Below, piece by piece: positions 17,313 to 24,636 of a DNA stretch of 61,736 bases. This stretch comes from Chromatiales bacterium. Its GTDB lineage: Bacteria; Pseudomonadota; Gammaproteobacteria; Thiohalomonadales; Thiohalomonadaceae. The translations under genes and the position numbers were made by a program. The stretch is from NCBI GenBank assembly GCA_029879245.1, contig JAOUQQ010000004.1:1-61736 (forward strand), given 5' to 3'. The notes beneath the pieces are model-generated. The model saw only the letters and a program-made list of their open reading frames with translations. It was not told where the DNA came from and made no database searches. How positions within the stretch are numbered: the stretch's first letter is position 1; each line of letters starts with the position of its first letter.

Positions 17313-19058
17313 ATGAAACTGGGGGCAAAAGAGATCATATTCTGTGGCGTTGCCGTACTGGCAGCCCCCGGATATGCATCAGCAGAACTGCTCTCGACGA
17401 GTGACTGGTGGGGTAGCATAGGCCTGGCCTATCAAAACTATACCGATGAGGTGCAGGCGAGTGAGATAAAGAGCCAGTTTATGGCGGATGTAAACGGGAA
17501 ATATTACATATGGCAGCCCTGGTTCATTAGCGGAAAGATGCGTGTGATAACATCAGCCGACACTACTAGTAACTCGGGGGGGGCAGAACGTAAGAATACA
17601 TCACTGGGTGGTGAGTTGTCGGCTACCGTGTTGCCATTAAGCAAGTTCCCACTGGCCATGGGATACAGTAAATCAGAAAATGTGATCGCAATAGATAATG
17701 GGCCAGCATCAGGGGTATCAGGTGGTGGGCTGTTACAGGTTGGACAAACGATATCTGCAACAAACTACTATCTAATACAGCAATACCTGGAAAATCGTTA
17801 CCGAATCTCACTCGGTTATGATGTGAGTGAAAATGAGAACAGTATTACAGGAAGGTATATCAGTAGAAAAAAACGCTTTGAGGCAGTAAGGCGGGATCCT
17901 GGAAGTAATCTTAATGTTACCGTTCAGCATCAGGAAGAAGAGCGTGAGATGCAGAACGAATCCAGAGACAACAGGTTGATGTTGTTAACACATGATTACC
18001 AGCCGACTGAGAGGATTACGGTGGCAACGAGTGGAAGTAAGATTGATCAACTGGATATGATTGATCTGAATGGAGATGGTATTCCTGACGAATACCATAA
18101 TGCTATCGACCAGGTGGTGAGTACGCTGACATGGCGTAGTGAAGACATGCGAACACACGTTAATGCAAATCTGAGATATACCGGTATTTATACAAACAGG
18201 CTGGCCGTAGATTACATAGATGAGAGTACAACTGTTGGGATAGGTGTAAGGCGACGTATCAACGACAATATTAACGTGATGGGATCAGCCAGCCATGCAG
18301 AGGTATTTCGAAACGGAGTCTCTGGTTATAACAATAGTTATGATGTAAGTGCGCAATATAGATCGGACACGATCATGTTGGGAGAGTATGGCTACGTGAT
18401 TGGCGCTACAACGGGGGGATCCGTACACCAGACCGAGGCATCAGAAGATAGTCGTACAACAGTCGGTGTAGATCATATCATTTCACGGAACTGGATAGTT
18501 GGCAGGAAAGGTCAGGTTAGATTTAGTGCAGACCAGGCGCTTACAAGAGAGAGTAATGCAACGTATGATGAGCGTGGATTTATCAAAAATGGCTTACGTA
18601 TTGGCTATTCCAGAACAGATAAAGATGGAACCGTCTATGCTCAGACAAACCTGGCAGATAGTCGCGCAGTCAGCGGGGAGACCGAAGAGACGCAACAGGC
18701 AAGTATACAGCTTAGTCGCATGCATAAGCTTGGCATGCGTACAAGTATTAATGGGAATTTATCCCATCAAATAAATAGGTTCACAAACACTCAGCAAAAA
18801 ATTGAAAGCAGGAATAGTAGCGCTACGATTAGTTATATGCATACAGTGAATTATACGTTCCAGACATTAAATCTGAGTTCAAATCTAGTGTATAACAAAT
18901 TTGAGTCTAACATGGCAGAGAGCAAAGATTCATATTCATGGGATAACGTACTAAAACACAATATCGGGCAGTTATATAGCAGCATAACCGTGCGCACGCA
19001 GAATGTGGATGACAGGCGTTCAAATTTAATATTAATTAACGTGACACGTAGATTTTAA
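17313..19058 (+). CDS. Outer-membrane beta-barrel protein, candidate porin of an electron conduit
   Basis: A protein of 581 residues from the ATG at 17313, which gives a clean signal peptide (MKLGAKEIIFCGVAVLAAPGY..). The mature part has no cysteine and no heme motif. It has a repeated pattern of alternating polar and hydrophobic 9-11-residue strands and ends in VTRRF, with the C-terminal Phe expected of BAM substrates. It does not have the N-terminal CXXC of the MtrB/PioB family, so I place it only as a porin-like barrel. Its surroundings (isomerase before it, three c7-type cytochromes and NHL proteins after it) suggest the barrel of an outer-membrane electron conduit. The DNA from here to about 24.6 kb is distinctly AT-rich with many ATA and AGA codons. 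Confidence 0.75.
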   Translation: MKLGAKEIIFCGVAVLAAPGYASAELLSTSDWWGSIGLAYQNYTDEVQASEIKSQFMADVNGKYYIWQPWFISGKMRVITSADTTSNSGGAERKNTSLGGELSATVLPLSKFPLAMGYSKSENVIAIDNGPASGVSGGGLLQVGQTISATNYYLIQQYLENRYRISLGYDVSENENSITGRYISRKKRFEAVRRDPGSNLNVTVQHQEEEREMQNESRDNRLMLLTHDYQPTERITVATSGSKIDQLDMIDLNGDGIPDEYHNAIDQVVSTLTWRSEDMRTHVNANLRYTGIYTNRLAVDYIDESTTVGIGVRRRINDNINVMGSASHAEVFRNGVSGYNNSYDVSAQYRSDTIMLGEYGYVIGATTGGSVHQTEASEDSRTTVGVDHIISRNWIVGRKGQVRFSADQALTRESNATYDERGFIKNGLRIGYSRTDKDGTVYAQTNLADSRAVSGETEETQQASIQLSRMHKLGMRTSINGNLSHQINRFTNTQQKIESRNSSATISYMHTVNYTFQTLNLSSNLVYNKFESNMAESKDSYSWDNVLKHNIGQLYSSITVRTQNVDDRRSNLILINVTRRF

Positions 19059-19091
19059 TATAAAACATTTTGATATAGACGGGAGTATACG

Positions 19092-19493
19092 ATGAACAGG
19101 TTAAGCATAAGAAATATAAAGCTAGTTAGCCTAATGACTGTTGCCTTGTTAATCGGAATATTTAGTACATCAGGAAGTGCAGAGTATGGTGATGTGGTGA
19201 TCAATAACTATTCCGATGCTGAGGGTATGCGGCCGGTGATATTTCCTCACTGGTTTCATCGAATACGCTATCGTTGCAAAACATGCCATGCCGATCTGGG
19301 GTTTAAGTTAAAGTCTGGTGGTAATGATATTACGATGGCAAAGATCATTGATGGGCAATATTGTGGGGGATGTCACAATGGTGAAATTGCATGGGCGGTA
19401 GAGAATTGTGATATTTGCCACTCAGGGATCCCGGGAACGCCAACACAGGTACATGGAGATACATCAAAGCCTGCAATCAATAAAAAGAGATAG
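19092..19493 (+). CDS. Triheme c7-type periplasmic cytochrome
   Basis: A 133-residue protein with a signal peptide (to about SGSA-EY), preceded by GGGAG. Three heme sites are present (CKTCH, CGGCH and CDICH). The histidines in FPHWFHRIRYRCKTCH are typical sixth ligands of c7/c3-type cytochromes, which use bis-His coordination at low potential. The motif order F.H..H..Y.C..CH, MAKI..G.YCGGCH.G and C.ICHS matches the c(7)-type triheme domain. Such carriers ferry electrons across the periplasm. It is the first of three triheme proteins here and the shortest, with no N-terminal extension. It is 33 bases downstream of the barrel gene. Confidence 0.88.
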   Translation: MNRLSIRNIKLVSLMTVALLIGIFSTSGSAEYGDVVINNYSDAEGMRPVIFPHWFHRIRYRCKTCHADLGFKLKSGGNDITMAKIIDGQYCGGCHNGEIAWAVENCDICHSGIPGTPTQVHGDTSKPAINKKR

Positions 19494-19506
19494 ATAGGAG
19501 GCAAGC

Positions 19507-20139
19507 GTGAAGAAATCATACACAATATTGCTTCTAACTATGCTGATGGGAATTAATTCCTTTGTAGTTAAGGCTGAAACCTCAAATGAGGCCAGTAACA
19601 AGGGTGTGTCTAATGTTAATAGTTTTAATCGGCTGCTGAAAAAAGAATCCAAAACCAATCCGCCGCCGATGGAAGATGGGATACACGATGCTGATAATCC
19701 TGGAACAGCATTGTTACAGGCACCTGCCACTGCCTTTGAAACATTGGATAAAAGTAAGCATGGTAATCACATAAACTGGGTCTCTTCCCTGGATGCAGCA
19801 AAAATCGCTCCGCGATGGGATCGTAGCGATCCTACAATACAGCCGATTGTATTTGACCTTAATATCATACGTGAAGTGAAAGGCTCCATGCCTAATGTGA
19901 TCTATCCGCACAAGGCGCATACCGAGTGGCTCGACTGTTCGAATTGTCATCCCGATATATTCATTCCGCAAAAGGGAGCGAACCAGATAAGTATGGCATC
20001 AATTATGTTGGGAGAAAAATGTGGTGTTTGTCACGGCACCGTGGCTTTTCCTGTGACCACTTCAACATGTAGCCTTTGTCACACACAGTCGAAGGGAAAT
20101 GTGCAACTTCCACGTAGTCAGGCGAGTAACTCACAATGA
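19507..20139 (+). CDS. Triheme c7-type cytochrome with N-terminal extension (paralogue A)
   Basis: A 210-residue secreted cytochrome starting at GTG 19507, five bases after AGGAGG. An extension of about 110 residues includes MEDGIHDADNPGTALLQ and INWVSSLD. The triheme domain follows: HKAHTEWLDCSNCH, LGEKCGVCHG.VAFP and CSLCH. It is a clear paralogue of the protein at 22157, sharing the GIHD..NP..LLQ motif, the WV.S motif and the heme domain. Its stop overlaps the start of the helical protein at 20136 by 4 bases. The extension may dock to a partner that differs between the two paralogues; that is inference. Confidence 0.87.
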   Translation: MKKSYTILLLTMLMGINSFVVKAETSNEASNKGVSNVNSFNRLLKKESKTNPPPMEDGIHDADNPGTALLQAPATAFETLDKSKHGNHINWVSSLDAAKIAPRWDRSDPTIQPIVFDLNIIREVKGSMPNVIYPHKAHTEWLDCSNCHPDIFIPQKGANQISMASIMLGEKCGVCHGTVAFPVTTSTCSLCHTQSKGNVQLPRSQASNSQ

Positions 20140-20966
20140 GGAATCTGGTACTTTTAGTTATTACGGTGTTCGTAACGAATTTGGCGATTGCTGGCTATGA
20201 AATGCAGTTACCGATCAAACTGGATTATGCCGAAGGGGTTTTGATGCGGTCGTCGACAGCTGAGCGGATTCGTACAAGAGGAAGCGATGAGGCGAAAGCG
20301 ATGTTGGAAAAGGCGCGTAACACGTATAAGGAGGCACGTATTGCTCAGCAAAGTGGAAAATTCGCGCTTGCTAATACAAAGGCAGATGAGTCACTACGGC
20401 TGGTAAATGCGGCAGTACTCCTGGTGCCCAATAAATTTGATGAAGAGAGGGCGGCAAAAAGACGTTATGCGGAATTATTGCATCAGGTGGAGACATATCT
20501 TCAATGGGACCACGAGCACAGTGTTATAGATGCGGACACACAAAATGAGTTAGACAAAACGGTAATAGAAATGGAGGAGGCGGCGAAATATGCGTCAAGT
20601 TCCGATTATAAAAAAGCAAATGAATTCTTAAATATGGCGCTGGCTATTGTGATTAGTGCAAGAAACAAATCGCTTAAAGAGCGTACTTTTGTTTACGACC
20701 TTAACTTTGAGACACCTATTGATGAATATAATTATGAAGAGACACGTAATGAAGATTATCAGAGGCTAGTGCCGGTTGCTATTACACAGCGCGACCCTCC
20801 GGCAGGTATCCAGAGTTTAATGCAGAGATTCGTAGATAAGGCATTAATAAAAAGACATGATGCTGAGGCACTCTTTAAGGATAAATCTTATGAACAGGCC
20901 GTTAGCAAAATGCAGGAGTCGACAACGGACTTGCTTAAGGCATTAAAGTTGGCTGGGGTTCAGTAG
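20136..20966 (+). CDS. Secreted helical repeat protein, unknown family (paralogue A)
   Basis: A 276-residue protein with a signal peptide (MRNLVLLVITVFVTNLAIA) and no cysteine. It is almost entirely helical, with TPR-like helix pairs such as AKAMLEKARNTYKEAR and KANEFLNMALAIVISA. Near residue 188 it has LNFETPIDEYNYEETRNEDY, which matches LHFNTPEEEYHYELDRNDTY in the next gene. I do not recognise a named family. It lies between two triheme cytochrome paralogues with a 4-base overlap on its left side. A periplasmic scaffold for the cytochromes or the barrel would fit, but function is unknown. Confidence 0.72.
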   Translation: MRNLVLLVITVFVTNLAIAGYEMQLPIKLDYAEGVLMRSSTAERIRTRGSDEAKAMLEKARNTYKEARIAQQSGKFALANTKADESLRLVNAAVLLVPNKFDEERAAKRRYAELLHQVETYLQWDHEHSVIDADTQNELDKTVIEMEEAAKYASSSDYKKANEFLNMALAIVISARNKSLKERTFVYDLNFETPIDEYNYEETRNEDYQRLVPVAITQRDPPAGIQSLMQRFVDKALIKRHDAEALFKDKSYEQAVSKMQESTTDLLKALKLAGVQ

Positions 20967-20978
20967 GGGGAGGATGAT

Positions 20979-22148
20979 ATGAGATATCATCTGAGGAGTA
21001 TTTATTTCCTGATGTTGGCGGCGTTTGCTGTGTGGCAGTTGCCCACGGCATCTGCGGTGAAAAACTTTGATCGGCCTTTGACGCCAGCTAGCGTCGCACA
21101 AGCATTACAGTTTGCGCATAAGTTAATCAATGACTCAACATTAGCGCGTACTATTGAAAAAGATAAATTCGCCCCAGCAATGGCGTATCTAAATGAGGCA
21201 AGAAGACTCCATGAGGACGCACTTGATCATCTCAGAGAAAATAATTTAATAGTTGCTATGGAGCGTCGCGATGAGGCTATTCGACTTGCCTTTGAAGCGG
21301 GTCATTTGACGCAGATGGCTGGGCAGCAGAAAGACAAACCAACAAATGATTTTGATCACAAAATGAGAAGTATCAATGCTCTGCTAAATGCCCATGCGAC
21401 ACTGGCGGAGAAACAGGGGCTGGCTGGAGATAATTTAAAACTTCGAGAGCAGATTAAGGATAATGTGCGTAGTGCCACTGCCATGCGGGAGTCGGGGGAT
21501 TATGTAACTGGTCTTAATATACTTAGCAGTGTCTATGACGAAGTAAAAAGAGCTGTTAGTAAGATTCGAGGTGGGGATGAAGTTGAGTTAACTGTGCAGT
21601 CAGCAGATAGTCATGAATCACTGGTTGGTAAATATGAGACGACACTACATAGTGTAAATGCACTGTTCTCAGCTCAGCAGCGTATTGCTAAAGAAAAAGG
21701 TGACAAGAAGTCGGCTGAGGGTCTAAAGCGTACGGTAACTGGCTTACTCGAGTCCGCTGAGAAAAATGCCCTGGGCAACAAATACGAACAGGCGGTGACC
21801 TATCTAAATCAGGCATATGAGACTGTCGCAGGGTCGATTGAGCAGATGCGTGGAGGTGAAACGCTGGTACGTACACTTCACTTCAATACGCCGGAAGAGG
21901 AGTACCACTACGAGCTGGATCGTAATGACACCTACAAAATGCTGATCCGGTCTTTGATTGAAGATAAGAAGACGATGCAGGTTACAGAGAGGGTGCAGGG
22001 ATATCTTGACCAGGCAGACGAGTTGCGTGCACTAGCTGAGCAGCAGGCTGGTAATGGTGATTTTAGTGACGCCATTAAGTCACTAGAGAAATCAACAAAA
22101 AATCTCATTTTTGCGATGCGTAATGCAGGATTCTTTATACCAGGGTGA
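20979..22148 (+). CDS. Secreted helical repeat protein, unknown family (paralogue B)
   Basis: A 389-residue paralogue of the preceding protein, with a strong ribosome-binding site (GGGGGAGG) and a signal peptide (ends near TASA-VK). It contains three similar helical units: AMAYLNEARRLHEDAL, ATAMRESGDYVTGLNIL and AVTYLNQAYETVAGS. The shared motif L.F.TP..EY.YE..RN..Y lies at about residue 307. It ends in ALAEQQAGNGDFSDAIKSLEKSTKNL, resembling the end of paralogue A (EQAVSKMQESTTDLLKALKLAG). It has no cysteine and no heme site. It is longer than A by an extra N-terminal helical unit. Function is unknown. Confidence 0.72.
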   Translation: MRYHLRSIYFLMLAAFAVWQLPTASAVKNFDRPLTPASVAQALQFAHKLINDSTLARTIEKDKFAPAMAYLNEARRLHEDALDHLRENNLIVAMERRDEAIRLAFEAGHLTQMAGQQKDKPTNDFDHKMRSINALLNAHATLAEKQGLAGDNLKLREQIKDNVRSATAMRESGDYVTGLNILSSVYDEVKRAVSKIRGGDEVELTVQSADSHESLVGKYETTLHSVNALFSAQQRIAKEKGDKKSAEGLKRTVTGLLESAEKNALGNKYEQAVTYLNQAYETVAGSIEQMRGGETLVRTLHFNTPEEEYHYELDRNDTYKMLIRSLIEDKKTMQVTERVQGYLDQADELRALAEQQAGNGDFSDAIKSLEKSTKNLIFAMRNAGFFIPG

Positions 22149-22156
22149 TAGTGGCG

Positions 22157-22672
22157 ATGATGCGTATATTTGTAACAATTGCGTTTTCTTTTCTCTACGG
22201 TAGTGCGGTTGCCGCAGAGTTGATCGCAATACCCTTAAAAGCAGATGGATTGCATGATACTAGTAATCCTGCGTATGAGCTGTTGCAGGAGCCAGCAGAG
22301 GCGCTCTCACTATTGCCGGTTGACCAAAATGGGAAAACGGATTGGGTCAGAAGTATCCAAAATGGTTATATACAACCTCGTACAGGGCTCACGGGTAAGG
22401 AGGCCATGAAAGAACTTGAGCTAGAGATTGTAATGAAAAATACTGCCTCAATGCCTCACGTGATGTTTAGTCACAGTGTACATACGCAGTGGTTAACATG
22501 TAGCAGCTGTCATTCACGTATCTTTCTACCACAAATTGGTGCAAATTTTATTACTGAAAAGCGTATTAAGGCTGGAGAGTATTGCGGTGTCTGTCATGGT
22601 AAGGTCGCTTTTTCTACAGAACAGTGTGAACGCTGTCATACGGTTACTAATGAGATAACAGGCCTGAGGTAG
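22157..22672 (+). CDS. Triheme c7-type cytochrome with N-terminal extension (paralogue B)
   Basis: A 171-residue secreted cytochrome (a GTG at 22145 would add four residues; the ATG at 22157 is about nine bases from AGGGTG). A signal peptide is followed by GLHDTSNPAYELLQEP and DWVRSIQN, then the heme domain FSHSVHTQWLTCSSCH, AGEYCGVCHGKVAF and CERCH. It shares this plan with the protein at 19507. Together with the two helical paralogues the order is c7-A, helical-A, helical-B, c7-B, all on one strand. This points to duplication of a two-gene unit with later rearrangement. It is 1 base from the next gene. Confidence 0.87.
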   Translation: MMRIFVTIAFSFLYGSAVAAELIAIPLKADGLHDTSNPAYELLQEPAEALSLLPVDQNGKTDWVRSIQNGYIQPRTGLTGKEAMKELELEIVMKNTASMPHVMFSHSVHTQWLTCSSCHSRIFLPQIGANFITEKRIKAGEYCGVCHGKVAFSTEQCERCHTVTNEITGLR

Positions 22673-22673
22673 T

Positions 22674-23603
22674 ATGCGAATTGTACTGCTCTTTCTGTTT
22701 ACAATATCGCACGTATGCCATGCAGGGATTAAGCTGCCAGGACAAATCGTACATGAGGAGTCTATAACTCGTATAGCTATACAACGTACTATTCCTCAGC
22801 GATTAGCCGGTGTAGATGAATTTATTACCATCACATCGCCGGGTGTGTTCGCTGTCCGTGGTGAATTACTCTATCTTTACGATACTGCACGTCAGTTACT
22901 CTATCGTTACAATCGAAGCACGCATGCTGTTAGTGCCATAGAAGGTGTCGTCCAGCATCTCAAGGGGCCGCCTTCTGCCCTCCATGTTGGCGCAAATGGC
23001 GATATATACATCGCGGATCCATTTGGTCATCGGGTACTGTTGTTTAACTCTGCCGGCGACCTCATTCGAGATTTTTCCGATTCGCTCAATCTTAATAATC
23101 CCGTGGCGATCGTTACAGGCATTGAAGGGAATGTTTATATTGCAGACGGGCTGTTTTCTCATATAGTTGTCTTTAGCCCATCTGGTGTCGCCTTGCGCGC
23201 GCTCTCACTGCGTGATGAAAACATTAAGCTTCACCAGATTGCCGATATGGCATCTGGGCCACAAGGCTATTACATTTTGGACAAGATTCATAAATATATT
23301 GTTGTCATCTCTGCTGATGGTTCACTTGTGTCAGAGGTGCCACGTCTTGAGGTGACCGACCCCACATCAATTACCATTGATAGTTATGGTGATATCTATA
23401 TTAGTGATGAGGCCGATGACACGATAAAGGTCTATGGGCAGAATCGTCTTAAATACATTTATGGTGGTACGGGTTCACAACACGGTTACTTTCGTATGAT
23501 ACGTGGCATCCAGGCTGAGTTGAATTCACTCTATGTTGCGGACAGTGCTAATAATCGTATTCAGATCTTTCGTATACAGCCTTCTTATGAGGGGATAGAG
23601 TGA
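22674..23603 (+). CDS. Secreted NHL-repeat beta-propeller protein
   Basis: A 309-residue protein with a short signal peptide (ends near CHA-GI; this CH is not a heme site). It has about six NHL blades, visible from repeats such as NGDIYIADPFGHRVLLFNS, EGNVYIADGLFSHIVVFS and YGDIYISDEADDTIKVYG. NHL propellers are usually binding or docking platforms. It is coupled to a second NHL gene by a 1-base overlap and follows the c7 gene by one base. A structural role in a cytochrome complex at the outer membrane is inferred from context. Confidence 0.85.
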   Translation: MRIVLLFLFTISHVCHAGIKLPGQIVHEESITRIAIQRTIPQRLAGVDEFITITSPGVFAVRGELLYLYDTARQLLYRYNRSTHAVSAIEGVVQHLKGPPSALHVGANGDIYIADPFGHRVLLFNSAGDLIRDFSDSLNLNNPVAIVTGIEGNVYIADGLFSHIVVFSPSGVALRALSLRDENIKLHQIADMASGPQGYYILDKIHKYIVVISADGSLVSEVPRLEVTDPTSITIDSYGDIYISDEADDTIKVYGQNRLKYIYGGTGSQHGYFRMIRGIQAELNSLYVADSANNRIQIFRIQPSYEGIE

Positions 23604-24634
23604 TGCGCTCAGGCGTGCTCCTGCTAGTACTCCTTATGACTGGATGTAGCAGTACGGTCGTTCGCCAATTTACCTATCACAACGATAATTCAAACATTAT
23701 CTGGCCGTCATCTTCCGAGATGCCACGCTACAGACTGGTAGGTGAGCTTTATGGAGAGAGTAACTTCCCATCCGAAGATGAGGGGCCGTCACTACTACAG
23801 ATTATAACGGGTTTCTTCACCGGTGATGGTCGCGCAAATGTATTACAACGGCCTCAAAGTGGCTACACAGACAACGATGGCAGGGTCTATGTTACTGATC
23901 TGAGCCGACAGGCTGTACTGGTGTTTGATATACCAGGCAATAAATTACTTCAATTTACCATGATTAGTAATGAGCTCCCCTTTATCAGTCCTGTTGCCAT
24001 TACTGAAGCACCGGGGGGTGATCTCTATGTCTCGGATTCAGAACATAGGGTTGTAGCGAGGTTGGACAGGAGTGGCGAGCCGGTTTCTCTGATCGGAAAA
24101 GGTATTCTCAATCGTCCTACCGGTATCGCTTATAATGCCGAAAAGCGTCATCTCTTCGTTGCTGATACCCATAGCCATGATATTAAGGTTTTTGATGAGC
24201 GTGGGACTTTTATCGAAAGTATTGGACAACGTGGGGAAGAGGTGGGTCAGTTTAACTTTCCTACCCACCTCAGTTTTCGTCACGGCAGACTCTATGTTAC
24301 CGATGCCATGAATGCCCGAATTCAGATAATGGACTCAACGGGTCACTTTATCTCTACATTCGGAAAACGCGGCCTGTTTATCGGTAACATTCCTCACCCC
24401 AAAGGGATTGGGGTAGATGGTGATGGGAATATCTACGTCTCTGAATCCTACTACGATACAGTTCTGGTATATAATGCTGAAGGAGAGCTACTGTTACCCA
24501 TTGCGGGGGGCGTGTCGGATCTCAAACCGTTCTATCTCCCAGCAGGGATCTGGAGTGATAAAAACAATCGCATCTATATTGCAGATATGTTTAACGGTCG
24601 AGTCGTCGTATTACAATTTCTGGGGGGTGAGTAG
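23603..24634 (+). CDS. NHL-repeat beta-propeller lipoprotein
   Basis: A 343-residue protein with a lipoprotein signal (VLLLVLLMTGCSS, lipid on the Cys at about 15) and NHL blades such as GGDLYVSDSEHRVVARLD, KRHLFVADTHSHDIKVFD, HGRLYVTDAMNARIQIMD and DGNIYVSESYYDTVLVYN. It is probably attached to the outer membrane. It is paralogous in plan to the lipoprotein at 37394 (shared fingerprint RVYVTDLSRQAVLVFDIPG here and VYVSDTIHRGVVMFDIPG there). The start is ATG at 23603, which overlaps the previous stop; GTG at 23600 is an alternative. Confidence 0.87.
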   Translation: MRSGVLLLVLLMTGCSSTVVRQFTYHNDNSNIIWPSSSEMPRYRLVGELYGESNFPSEDEGPSLLQIITGFFTGDGRANVLQRPQSGYTDNDGRVYVTDLSRQAVLVFDIPGNKLLQFTMISNELPFISPVAITEAPGGDLYVSDSEHRVVARLDRSGEPVSLIGKGILNRPTGIAYNAEKRHLFVADTHSHDIKVFDERGTFIESIGQRGEEVGQFNFPTHLSFRHGRLYVTDAMNARIQIMDSTGHFISTFGKRGLFIGNIPHPKGIGVDGDGNIYVSESYYDTVLVYNAEGELLLPIAGGVSDLKPFYLPAGIWSDKNNRIYIADMFNGRVVVLQFLGGE

Positions 24635-24636
24635 CC

